Shown: in pieces, positions 1-6,973 of the stretch
Numbering within the stretch: position 1 is the stretch's first letter
How the letters are laid out: each line of letters opens with the position of its first letter
Origin: Collinsella sp.
GTDB taxonomy: Bacteria; Actinomycetota; Coriobacteriia; Coriobacteriales; Coriobacteriaceae
Assembly: GCA_019414345.1 (NCBI GenBank)
Contig: DXMF01000030.1
Span: 1 to 19,658 of the forward strand
Length of the DNA stretch: 19,658 nucleotides
Reading direction: 5' to 3'
The notes under the pieces: generated by a model
What the model saw: the letters and a program-made list of their open reading frames with translations, nothing else
Told to the model about the DNA's origin: nothing
The model's database searches: none
Position numbers and translations under genes: made by a program

Positions 1-192
1 CGCAGGAAGCTTGGATACGCCTAGGCGCGGTCCAAGAAATCGTCCGCACCCCCAAGGCCCCGAATTGTTTCCGTTGTTCCCCACGTCGCGATTTTCTATT
101 CAACAGGTGTAGAACATTGCGGCCCTGTTCGTTATTGCCTACGTTTTAGGTTAGATTTTCCTAAGAACAATTGCCCGAAATTGGGGGTCCCT
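1..192. other. Upstream region of the nitroreductase gene, no gene recognised
   Basis: I see no convincing end of an upstream gene here; all three plus frames are short and look non-coding. The stretch is more AT-rich than the genes. It holds two small inverted repeats: AACAGG (102-107) with CCTGTT (124-129), and TTAGG (146-150) with CCTAA (160-164). Both lie where a promoter and operator for the nitroreductase would be expected, but I find no well-spaced -35/-10 pair, so the regulatory reading is only a guess. Confidence 0.3.
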
Positions 193-864
193 ATGAACGA
201 AACAGTTCCCGCGGCGCCGTCTAGCGCGGAGTCGATGGCAAAGCAAGGTTGCGAAAAGCTCGGCCTGGACACGTTTGACGCGCTGGTCCGCCGCGTCCGT
301 ACGTGCCGTCGCTTTGACGAGTCCATGCGCGTGCCGCGCGAGTTTTTGCTCGAGCTGGCGGAACTGGCGCACCTGGCTCCCTGCGGCGCCAATGCTCAGC
401 GTCTGCGTTTTCATGTGGTAAGCGGTTCCGAGGACTGCGCTCGCGTGTTTGACGAGCTTGCATGGGCCGGCGCGCTTAAGGACTGGTCGGGTCCTGCCGA
501 GGGCGAGCGCCCGACCGGCTACATCGCGATTCTTGCCGAGCGCGCCGTTCCGGGCAAGCCCGCCGCTCCTATTACCGAGGTCGACACGGGCATTGCCGCG
601 CAGACGATGATGCTCGCCGCCCGCAGCGCCACGCCCGAGGTGGCTGCCTGCATGTTCAAGGCCTTTACGCCCCACGCGATCGATGCCATGGGGCTCGATA
701 GCGACAAGTATGAGCTCAAGCTGATCATGGCGTTTGGCGTTCCGGCCGAGACGCAGGTGATCGATGCGATCGATTCCAACCCCGACGGCTCAATTAATTA
801 CTGGCGCGACGAGGCGCAGGTGCACCACGTACCCAAGCGCCCGCTTGCCGACGTACTGGTGTAG
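193..864 (+). CDS. Nitroreductase family protein
   Basis: A 223-residue protein of about the usual length for the FMN-dependent nitroreductase fold, which reduces nitro compounds, quinones or flavins with NAD(P)H. An early arginine-rich segment (RTCRRFDES) followed by a hydrophobic helix and APCGANAQRLRF matches the family's FMN-binding start, usually RRSxRxF then APSgxNxQ. The central VDTGIAAQTMMLAA corresponds to the helix before the second FMN contact. I chose ATG at 193, with a GGGGG Shine-Dalgarno-like run 5 nt upstream, over the in-frame TTG at 181, which would place that run inside the gene. The substrate cannot be told. It is cysteine-rich for the family. Repeat copy R1 follows 32 bp after the stop, so the gene may end its own transcript or run into the phosphatase gene. 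Confidence 0.8.
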   Translation: MNETVPAAPSSAESMAKQGCEKLGLDTFDALVRRVRTCRRFDESMRVPREFLLELAELAHLAPCGANAQRLRFHVVSGSEDCARVFDELAWAGALKDWSGPAEGERPTGYIAILAERAVPGKPAAPITEVDTGIAAQTMMLAARSATPEVAACMFKAFTPHAIDAMGLDSDKYELKLIMAFGVPAETQVIDAIDSNPDGSINYWRDEAQVHHVPKRPLADVLV

Positions 865-896
865 CTGAGCGTCACCGCGGTGTGATCCGGCGGTAA

Positions 897-931
897 ACCA
901 CCACAAAGGTACCTGTCCCCTTTGCGGTGGT
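897..931 (+). repeat. Palindromic intergenic element, copy R1
   Basis: Left arm ACCACCACAAAGG (897-909) pairs with CCTTTGCGGTGGT (919-931) with one A/C mismatch, enclosing a short loop. The inner sequence reads in the CCTGTCCCC orientation. Unlike the other copies it has no T-run after the right arm, so it should be a poor terminator on the plus strand. The right arm ends 3 bp before the Shine-Dalgarno of the next gene, so the element forms part of that gene's 5' leader. Confidence 0.85.
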
Positions 932-946
932 GCGAGGGGAGGACGT

Positions 947-1489
947 GTGGCAGATTTGTATTTGGTGCGGCATGGGCAGACTGAGCTCAATGTGCAGAAC
1001 ATTTTGCAGGGTGGGCACGATTCGCCGCTTACGGCGCGCGGGCGCGAGCAGGCGCTGGCGACGCGCGCGGCGTTTGAGGCGCGTGGCGTGACCTTTGACC
1101 GTGTGTATTCCTCGCCGTTGGGCCGGGCGCGGCATACGGCTGAGCTAATTGCTGGTGAGGGCCGCTCGATAGAGCTGGTCGATGACCTGCGCGAGTGGCA
1201 TTTGGGCTCGCTGGAGGGTACATCAAATCGCGAGATGCCGCCGCAGCCCTGGGGTGATTATCCGGTGGCCTTTGGTGGCGAGTCTGAAGGCGAGCTCCAG
1301 TCGCGCATGGTCGCGGCGCTGTCCCACATCATGGCCAGGCCGCAGCACGACTGTGTGCTGGCAGTCTCCCACGGCTCTTCCTGCCAGGAGTTTCTTGAGT
1401 ATGTGACTGGCGGGGGAGAGCTACCCGACAACGGTGCCGTGCTTCATTTTGGCTATTGCGACGGTGCGTTTTCGCTCCTTGATTGGTAA
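947..1489 (+). CDS. Histidine phosphatase family protein (first of a tandem pair)
   Basis: A 180-residue phosphoglycerate-mutase/acid-phosphatase superfamily protein. These enzymes move or remove phosphate through a phospho-histidine. The signature LVRHGQTELN gives R8 and the nucleophile H9. E83 in DDLREWHLGSLEG is the likely general acid and H142 in AVSHGSS the second histidine, so the catalytic set looks complete. Start is GTG at 947, behind a strong AGGGGAGG (935-942). It resembles the next gene along its whole length, including the FGGE and VLAVSHGS stretches, which points to a tandem duplication. Small enzymes of this type act on sugar phosphates, cobalamin precursors or nucleotides; no neighbour fixes the substrate. 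The phosphoglycerate mutase of glycolysis is usually longer, so a general phosphatase is more likely. Confidence 0.85.
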   Translation: MADLYLVRHGQTELNVQNILQGGHDSPLTARGREQALATRAAFEARGVTFDRVYSSPLGRARHTAELIAGEGRSIELVDDLREWHLGSLEGTSNREMPPQPWGDYPVAFGGESEGELQSRMVAALSHIMARPQHDCVLAVSHGSSCQEFLEYVTGGGELPDNGAVLHFGYCDGAFSLLDW

Positions 1490-1506
1490 CGAACGAAAGG
1501 ACCCCT

Positions 1507-2142
1507 ATGAATAAAGACCTGTATCTGGTTCGTCATGGGCAGACAATATTCAACCTTAAGCGCATTATTCAGGGTTGGAGTGACTCGCCGCTCACGCAGC
1601 TGGGATGCGACCAGGCGGCACGTGCCGGCATGTTCTTACGTGCGCGCGGCATTGAACCCGATCATGCCTACACCTCCACACTTCATCGCACCGAGCAGAC
1701 TATCGCCAACCTGTGGCCGGGCTTGGCGTACGAGCGCCTGGACGGTCTGCGTGAGTGGTTCTTTGGCGACTTTGAGGCCGAGCGCGTGATGCTTATGCCC
1801 GAGCGGCCGTGGCGAGATTTCTATCGTCAGTTTGGCGGCGAGGGCCAGATGCAGGTGCGCGAGCGCATGGCGGCGACGATAACCGATCTTATGCGACGTC
1901 CGGACCACGAGTGCGTGCTCGCGGTGAGCCACGGCTCGGCTATCAAGGAGTTTTTGGACCACGTGCGGGGCGCGGCGGCCGACGAGCGCGAACGCGTGCC
2001 GGGCAACTGCTCAGTGCTGCAGTTTGCGTTTGACGATGCGGCCGATACGTTTGAACTGGTCGAAGTCTTTACGCAGGAAGACTACGCGCGCGAGCTGGGG
2101 CTTGAACCGCTCGTGGCTACTGCGGGTCCGCAGCGCGGATAA
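1507..2142 (+). CDS. Histidine phosphatase family protein (second of a tandem pair)
   Basis: A 211-residue paralogue of the preceding gene. LVRHGQTIFN gives R9 and nucleophile H10; E83 (LREWFFGDFE) and H142 (AVSHGSA) complete the site. I chose ATG at 1507, preceded by GAAAGGA 6 nt upstream, rather than GTG at 1483, which would overlap the first gene's end. The spacing of 17 bp from the first phosphatase implies one transcript and possibly coupled translation. After the shared core it carries about 30 extra C-terminal residues rich in acidic groups (EVFTQEDYARELGLEP). The two copies differ most in the stretch between E83 and FGGE, so they may have separated in substrate. The operon ends at the terminator at 2190-2226. 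Confidence 0.85.
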   Translation: MNKDLYLVRHGQTIFNLKRIIQGWSDSPLTQLGCDQAARAGMFLRARGIEPDHAYTSTLHRTEQTIANLWPGLAYERLDGLREWFFGDFEAERVMLMPERPWRDFYRQFGGEGQMQVRERMAATITDLMRRPDHECVLAVSHGSAIKEFLDHVRGAAADERERVPGNCSVLQFAFDDAADTFELVEVFTQEDYARELGLEPLVATAGPQRG

Positions 2143-2185
2143 CGCGAGCGCGGCGGCACGGGTCGTCGGCATAACTTCTCGACGC

Positions 2186-2235
2186 AAAAGGGGCGGAGAT
2201 GCATGTACCTGCTGCATCTCCGCCCCCTGTTTGTT
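2186..2235. terminator. Bidirectional intrinsic terminator between convergent genes
   Basis: A perfect 14-bp stem, GGGGCGGAGATGCA (2190-2203) with TGCATCTCCGCCCC (2213-2226), has a 9-nt loop. On plus it is followed by CTGTTTGTTG; on minus by TTTT (complement of 2186-2189). It can end both the phosphatase transcript and the minus-strand DUF1015 transcript. Confidence 0.9.
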
Positions 2236-2271
2236 GGGCTGCCGATTTTTGTGCTGGACGGTCTGGTCTTG

Positions 2272-2952
2272 CTAGAACCGCGCGACCTGGTGCGTGAGCA
2301 GACCCGTCGGAACCTGCGCCGCGCCGCCGCTGACCTGCGCGGCGGGGAAGAGCGCAGCTACGGCAAAGTTGAACGGCTCTTTGCCCGTGTAGGTGCCGGC
2401 GGCACGTGCATCGTCGGCCAGGAGCTGTGATGCCTCGACTAGTGCGACAGCGTAGGCAGGGTCGTCGGCCAGTGCCGGCTCCGGCGCCTGGTCGAGCATG
2501 GCGCGGATGGCCCCGACGGCGTCCTCGCGCTTGACCTCCCACACGCGGTGCGTAATGCCGGCGGGGTCGGTGACGGCATAGAGTGAAGCGCCCTCTTTTG
2601 CGGCGCCGAGGATGATGTCCATGACGGGAGAGGCTTCGTAGACAAGCGTTACGGGACGGGGCTGTACCTTGAGGTCGGCGATTGCGCGCGCAGCGGCGGT
2701 CGTATCGGCGGCAACCGCGTCGCCGCCCGCCAGCGCACCAACCGGGCAGATCGCCACGACACCCGTCACACGTCCCGGCTCGCCCGAGCATTCGTACACG
2801 TAATACGCCGCACCCGGGTCCTTGAGCATCAGACCATCGGCAATGGCTCCGCGCAGAGCATCGTTGCCGCTCAGGATGCTGCCCATTGCAGGCAGCGCCT
2901 CGAGCACGCGGTCCTGAGCCGGGCGGATGCAGGGAAACGGAAGTGCTTTCAT
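2272..2952 (-). CDS. Short, degenerate DUF1015-family protein
   Basis: A 226-residue protein. Several segments follow the order of the DUF1015 family: YYVYECSGEPGRVTGVVAI (about 50-68), the SPVMDIIL segment (108-115), GITHRVWEV (132-140) and a C-terminal NFAVAALFPA (195-204). Full-length DUF1015 proteins are about 400 residues. Here the N-terminal part is shortened, and the family's ADGHHRY-type motif appears as LADDPAYAVAL (161-171), without the paired histidines. DUF1015 genes are often found beside serC/serA in Firmicutes, which supports the assignment since the ser genes lie just upstream. No biochemical role is firmly known. The gene starts 39 bp after the M20 stop and is probably cotranscribed with it. 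The missing histidines suggest lost or altered activity. Confidence 0.6.
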   Translation of the reverse strand: MKALPFPCIRPAQDRVLEALPAMGSILSGNDALRGAIADGLMLKDPGAAYYVYECSGEPGRVTGVVAICPVGALAGGDAVAADTTAAARAIADLKVQPRPVTLVYEASPVMDIILGAAKEGASLYAVTDPAGITHRVWEVKREDAVGAIRAMLDQAPEPALADDPAYAVALVEASQLLADDARAAGTYTGKEPFNFAVAALFPAAQVSGGAAQVPTGLLTHQVARF

Positions 2953-2991
2953 GGGCGGTCCTAACGCACGAGTCGGTTTGTTCGCGGCTTA

Positions 2992-4212
2992 TTATGCCCC
3001 AACTTGGCCGCTCGCGTCCCAGAGCACGTTATCGGCGAGCGCGATTAGCACCTGCTGACAACGAACGATATCGGCGTGGGGCACATATTCGTTGGGCTTG
3101 TGCGCGAGCGCGAGCGACCCGGGACCGTAGCTCATGCAATTGCGGTTACCTGTCTTGCCGGCAATGACGGCGGTGTCGGTGTAGCCGGTAAAGAAGCCGA
3201 CGGTCGTGTCCGCGTCCGTCACGTCATCGGCGGCACGCTTGAGCGCTGCTAGAAGGGGAGAGTTCGGGTCGCGCTCGATGGCGGGGCGGTCGCCCGTCAC
3301 GGTGTAGCTGCCATGGCAACCGGGGACCGCGGCTTCGGCGCCGGCGATGGCCAGCTCTACCATGCGCTTCGCGGCGGCCGTATCGGTCGGAGGCGTCAGA
3401 CGCATGTCGACCCAGACTTTGGCGCGGTCGGGCACGACATAGGGGCGATATCCGCCCTCGATTTGGCCAAACGTGATGGTCGAAGGCCCCAGCTCATCGT
3501 GCGCGGGCAGCGCCATAAACGCGCGACGGAGCGAACACACGACCTCGGCCATGGCAGCAACGGCATCCGCGCCCTTCCAGGGCTGGCTCGCATGCGCCGT
3601 CACGCCAGTCATTTCAATCTCGAACCACGTACGCCCCTTGTGCGCCACCTGGATCTGTCCGTCGGTGGGCTCGGTGTCCAGCACCCATTCACGCGAGCCG
3701 ACCCAGCCAGCATCGATCGTGGCCTCTGAGCCGCGCATAAAGTCCTCCTCGTCGACCGAGCAAATGAGTGAGAAGCCACGGCGGGGCAGCTTGCCTTCTG
3801 CCGCCACGCGCTCGAGCGTATGGACCAGTGCGGCAATGGCGCAGGCCAGGCCACCCTTCATATCGCAGGCACCGCGGCCATAGAGTTTATCGTTGCGCAC
3901 GATCGCTCCGAGCGGCGGAATGTCCGCGTCCCAGCCATCGCCCAGTGTAACGGTATCCATATGGCAGATATAGACGAGCCGTGGCTCGTCGCTCAGTCCC
4001 GGCACGGTGACCATAAGGTTGCGGCGCCCGGGCAGCACCTCGAGTTCCTCAACCTGCACGGCATCGAGTACCGGATGGCTCAGCTGCGCCAACCGTTCCT
4101 CAACCAACGCTTTGATATAGCGTTCAATCTCGCCCTCATACGCACCTGGGTCGGAACTGTCGATCCGCACGAGCCCTTGCGTAAGCCACCAGGCAAAATC
4201 TGTATCAACCAT
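2992..4212 (-). CDS. M20-family metallo-hydrolase (ArgE/DapE/YgeY-like)
   Basis: A 406-residue zinc-dependent amidohydrolase or peptidase of the M20 family, which cleaves N-acyl amino acids or small peptides. The metal-ligand set is visible: H84 in HMDTV, D117 in GRGACDMKGG, the catalytic pair E155-E156 in CSVDEED, D179 in VLDTEPT and H371 in ALAHKPNEY. The dimerisation lid domain lies roughly between 190 and 300, starting at HKGRTWFEIEMTGVTAHAS. I chose ATG at 4212, with GAGGTG 5 nt upstream in the minus sense; the 49 codons further upstream have no family resemblance and run over the promoter region. ArgE, DapE and the YgeY-type hydrolases share this pattern, so the substrate is open. It lies downstream of serA but behind a strong terminator, so it likely has its own promoter. 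Confidence 0.85.
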   Translation of the reverse strand: MVDTDFAWWLTQGLVRIDSSDPGAYEGEIERYIKALVEERLAQLSHPVLDAVQVEELEVLPGRRNLMVTVPGLSDEPRLVYICHMDTVTLGDGWDADIPPLGAIVRNDKLYGRGACDMKGGLACAIAALVHTLERVAAEGKLPRRGFSLICSVDEEDFMRGSEATIDAGWVGSREWVLDTEPTDGQIQVAHKGRTWFEIEMTGVTAHASQPWKGADAVAAMAEVVCSLRRAFMALPAHDELGPSTITFGQIEGGYRPYVVPDRAKVWVDMRLTPPTDTAAAKRMVELAIAGAEAAVPGCHGSYTVTGDRPAIERDPNSPLLAALKRAADDVTDADTTVGFFTGYTDTAVIAGKTGNRNCMSYGPGSLALAHKPNEYVPHADIVRCQQVLIALADNVLWDASGQVGA

Positions 4213-4238
4213 AGGCACCTCACAGATAGTTAGGTCAA

Positions 4239-4253
4239 CATACAGATTGTATG
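4239..4253 (-). promoter_or_regulatory. Palindrome over a possible -10 box of the M20 gene
   Basis: CATACA (4239-4244) and TGTATG (4248-4253) form a perfect inverted repeat around GAT. On the minus strand it contains TACAAT (4251 to 4246), a 5/6 match to a -10 box, 34 bp before the start codon. I find no good -35 at the right spacing. It could be an operator covering a weak promoter. Confidence 0.3.
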
Positions 4254-4290
4254 CCAAGAAGCGGCTCGGTGCATTTAATGGAGCGCTCAC

Positions 4291-4327
4291 AAAAACGGGG
4301 GCGCCTCTCGTGCGAAAGGCACCCCCG
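4291..4327 (-). terminator. Intrinsic terminator of the serC-serA transcript
   Basis: A hairpin spans 4296-4327 and is followed on the minus strand by TTTTT (complement of 4291-4295). The two plus-strand C/A mismatches become G-U wobble pairs in minus-strand RNA, giving a continuous stem. This shows that the minus strand is the one selected. Confidence 0.85.
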
Positions 4328-4344
4328 CGGGCATTCAATGTCAG

Positions 4345-4377
4345 TGACGGGCAGGCCACATGGGGAGCTGCCCGTCA
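4345..4377 (-). other. Second hairpin just after serA
   Basis: TGACGGGCAG (4345-4354) and CTGCCCGTCA (4368-4377) make a perfect 10-bp stem with a 13-nt loop, directly after the serA stop. It has no T-run on either strand, so it is more likely a 3'-end stabiliser or part of a two-hairpin terminator with 4291-4327. Confidence 0.6.
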
Positions 4378-4389
4378 GGTCAGTCGGCG

Positions 4390-5553
4390 CTACTTGATCA
4401 CGCGCACGCGATACATCGACGGAATCTGCTTGAGCGCCTCGATGGTGCTGCTGTCTAGGTGTTCGTCGGTGTCGAACATGGTGTAGGCGTTCTCGCCGGC
4501 GGACTCGTTGGTCATACGCTGCACGTTGGCATTGTCCTTGGCCAGGATTGCCGTGATCTGACCGATCATGTTGGGCACGTTGGCGTGCAGGCAGGCGATG
4601 CGGCTTGCGGCGCGCGCCTTGCCCATGCTGCAGGCGGGGTAGTTGACGCTGTGCGCGATGTTGCCGTTCTCCAGGTAATCCTTAAGCTCGCTGATGGCCA
4701 TGTCGGCGCAGTTGGCCTCGGCCTCGCCAGTGCCGGCGCCCGAGTGCGTGGTGATAAACGTGTTGGGCATCTTGACGGTCTTGGGCGTGGCAAAATCGCA
4801 GCTAAACCAGCTCAGCTTGCCCTCGCGCAGGGCGGCGTCAACGGCGTCCTCGTCAATGATGGTCTCGCGTGCGTAGTTGATGAGCACGGCGTCCGGGGCC
4901 AGCAGGTTGATCTGCTCGGTGCTGATCATGCCGATGGTGTCGGCCTTGCTGGGCACGTGCACCGTGAGGTAATCACAGCCGCGGCAGAGATCTTCGAGCG
5001 TGCCCACGCGCTGCACCTCGCGGCTCAGCACCCACGCGTGCTCAACGGAAATGAACGGATCGTAGCCGTAGACGTCCATGCCCAGATCGACGCAGGCGTT
5101 GGCGACCTTGGAGCCTACGTTGCCCAGACCGATGACGCCGATGCGCTTGCCCTTGAGCTCGCGGCCCACAAAGGCCTTCTTGGCCTTCTCGGCGTCGACC
5201 TGGATCTCGGGGTCGTCGGCGTTGTCGCGCACCCAGTTCATCGATTGCACCACGCCGCGGCTCGAGAGCACCAGCATGCCTAGGACGAGCTCCTTAACGG
5301 CGTTGCTGTTGGCACCGGGGGAGTTAAAGACGACGACGCCCTTCTTGGCGTACTCCTCGACGGGGATGTTGTTGACGCCGGCGCCGCAGCGGGCGATGGC
5401 GCGGATGCCCTCGGGCAGCTCGTAGCCGTGCAGGTCAGTCGAGCGCATCAGGATGGCGTCGGCCTCCTCGGCGGTGCTCACAAATTCGTAGCCCTCGCCA
5501 AACTCGACTTTGCCGTCCTTGGTGATGTCGTCGATGGTCTTAATCTTGCGCAT
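4390..5553 (-). CDS. serA: D-3-phosphoglycerate dehydrogenase
   Basis: Oxidises 3-phosphoglycerate with NAD+ to 3-phosphohydroxypyruvate, the first step of serine synthesis in the cytosol. The 387 residues show a substrate domain with RCGAGVNNIP (55-64), a Rossmann NAD site GLGNVGS (142-148), YDP (164-166), the catalytic R229 in NYARE and H270 in TTHSGAGT, and a C-terminal ACT-like domain (about 315-387) that usually senses serine. It belongs to the compact type common in Clostridia and lacks the extra domain of long SerA forms. The stretch that normally bears the glutamate partner of the catalytic histidine reads SCDFATPKT (251-259) with no Glu. The start ATG has AGGAG 8 nt upstream. The gap from serC is 69 bp with no terminator, so the two are probably one operon. 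Confidence 0.93.
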   Translation of the reverse strand: MRKIKTIDDITKDGKVEFGEGYEFVSTAEEADAILMRSTDLHGYELPEGIRAIARCGAGVNNIPVEEYAKKGVVVFNSPGANSNAVKELVLGMLVLSSRGVVQSMNWVRDNADDPEIQVDAEKAKKAFVGRELKGKRIGVIGLGNVGSKVANACVDLGMDVYGYDPFISVEHAWVLSREVQRVGTLEDLCRGCDYLTVHVPSKADTIGMISTEQINLLAPDAVLINYARETIIDEDAVDAALREGKLSWFSCDFATPKTVKMPNTFITTHSGAGTGEAEANCADMAISELKDYLENGNIAHSVNYPACSMGKARAASRIACLHANVPNMIGQITAILAKDNANVQRMTNESAGENAYTMFDTDEHLDSSTIEALKQIPSMYRVRVIK

Positions 5554-5622
5554 GAAAAACTCCTAAGCAGGTTTGGTTTAAACAGGTGGTTTGAAGTGGC
5601 TGGTCGGCCCGCGCGTTGCGGG

Positions 5623-6747
5623 CTAGTTAGATCGCGGGCTCAAACTACGCTGCGTTTCGAAGTCCTTCATGTACGAGGCCAGTGCCTGCACGTCTTCCAT
5701 GGTTACGGCGTTGTAGACGCTGGCGCGCATGCCGCCTACCAGACGATGGCCCTTGACGTTTTGAATCTGGTGCTCGGCCGCGCCTGCGACAAAGGCCGCG
5801 TCGAGTTCGGCGTCGCCGGTGCGGAAGGTGACGTTGGCGATGGAGCGGCTGTCGGCCTGCGTGGTGCCATGGAACAGCACACTGTGCTCGAGCAGGTCAT
5901 AGAGCAGGTTGGCCTTGGCCCAGTTGCGCTCGGCCATGGCGGCAAGTCCGCCGGTCTCCTCGACCCACCGGAACACCTTGCCGCACACGTAGATGCCAAA
6001 GGTGTTGGGCGTGTTGAGCATGGAGCCCTTGGCGGCCTGGGTCTTAAGGTCCATGTACTGCGGCGCCCGCGCAAAGGCGGGGCCGTCGGCGATGAGGTCG
6101 TCGCGCACGATAACCACGGTCACGCCCGCGGCGCCGGCGTTTTTCTGCGCGCCGGCGTAGATGAGCCCGTAGCGCTCAACATCGAGCGGCTGCGACAGAA
6201 AGCAGCTCGAGACATCGGCGACCAGCGGTACGTCGCCGCAAGCGGGCAGCTCGTGGTACATGGTGCCAAAGATGGTGTTGTTCTGGCAGATGTAAACGTA
6301 GTCGAGCCCGTCGCTCGCGGCCTCGGCGGCAATGCGCGCGTTGATGTCGGCCATGTCGGGGATGCGGTCGAAGTTGGTGTCCTCGGAGCTCGCGAGCAGC
6401 ACGGCCTCGCCGTACTTGGCGGCCTCCTTGTATGCCTTGTTGGCAAAGTTGCCGGTCACGATGTAGCCGGCGCGGCCGCGGCGCATGAGGTTCATGGGGA
6501 TGCCCGCAAACTGCAGCGTGGCGCCGCCCTGCAAAAACAGGACACGGTAGTTGTCGGGGATGCTCAGCAGGCGACGCAGGGTTGCCTCGGCGTCGTCGAT
6601 GATCTGCTGGTACATGCTAGATCGATGGCTCATCTCGAGCACGGACATGCCGCAACCGCGGTAGTCCATCATCTCGTCGGCGATCTCGGCGAGCACGCTT
6701 GTGGGCAGCGCTGCCGGGCCAGCTGAGAAGTTGTGCACACGTGCCAT
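5623..6747 (-). CDS. serC: Phosphoserine aminotransferase
   Basis: A PLP enzyme that converts 3-phosphohydroxypyruvate and glutamate to phosphoserine, the step after serA; the same enzyme can serve pyridoxal phosphate synthesis. The 374 residues begin with the typical NFSAGPAALP, then EMSHRSS (38-44), LQGGATLQF (72-80), VADVSSCFLSQP with the PLP-pyridine aspartate D178, and the Schiff-base lysine K202 in YAGAQKNAG. MLNTPNTFGIY and GGMRASVYNA near the end are also family signatures. The length is close to the family norm. The start ATG is preceded by AAGGGGGAA in the minus sense. It is the first gene of the serine operon. A possible extended -10 (TGCTAAAGT) lies upstream at 6795-6787, without a clear -35. 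The final phosphatase, serB, is not in the window. Confidence 0.95.
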   Translation of the reverse strand: MARVHNFSAGPAALPTSVLAEIADEMMDYRGCGMSVLEMSHRSSMYQQIIDDAEATLRRLLSIPDNYRVLFLQGGATLQFAGIPMNLMRRGRAGYIVTGNFANKAYKEAAKYGEAVLLASSEDTNFDRIPDMADINARIAAEAASDGLDYVYICQNNTIFGTMYHELPACGDVPLVADVSSCFLSQPLDVERYGLIYAGAQKNAGAAGVTVVIVRDDLIADGPAFARAPQYMDLKTQAAKGSMLNTPNTFGIYVCGKVFRWVEETGGLAAMAERNWAKANLLYDLLEHSVLFHGTTQADSRSIANVTFRTGDAELDAAFVAGAAEHQIQNVKGHRLVGGMRASVYNAVTMEDVQALASYMKDFETQRSLSPRSN

Positions 6748-6973
6748 CTTCTAGTTCCCCCTTGTAGTCGTTTGGACGTTCGGGTTACTTTAGCACAGTG
6801 GAGCGCCAGGCGCGACCGCATCACGGTAAAACTCGAGTGCGTCGCTATGATTTACAGGATGGTTACATGGGGGAGGGGTGCTTTACTCCTCAGGCAAATC
6901 CAAATCTGCGAGCGAAGACATGAGGTTCCTAGGCGCTTGATCTCTTCGTCCTAAAGTAGCTACCTTCTAGTCA
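6748..6973. other. Intergenic region between the antiporter and serC
   Basis: The gap lies after the antiporter stop and before serC, both on minus. It contains a possible extended -10 for serC (6787-6795 on minus), a 7-bp plus-strand hairpin GAGGGGT / ACTCCTC near 6875-6893, and weak arms CGAAGA / TCTTCG. I see no clear intrinsic terminator for the antiporter and no credible gene. Confidence 0.4.

Noticed and set aside
1..180. Possible 3' end of an upstream gene
   Set aside because: Short open frames reach the left edge, but none resembles a known protein end and the base composition is not gene-like.
4213..4359. N-terminal extension of the M20 protein
   Set aside because: The extra 49 codons lack family resemblance and cross the promoter-like region and part of the serA terminator, while ATG 4212 has a good Shine-Dalgarno.
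5428..6726. A 432-codon open frame on plus across serC and part of serA
   Set aside because: It lies opposite well-recognised serC and serA coding frames and is a by-product of GC-rich third positions. Its translation is low in complexity and matches no family I know.
6847..6954. A 35-codon plus-strand frame between serC and the antiporter
   Set aside because: No Shine-Dalgarno, no recognised family, and the composition does not look coding. TATGAT nearby lacks a -35.
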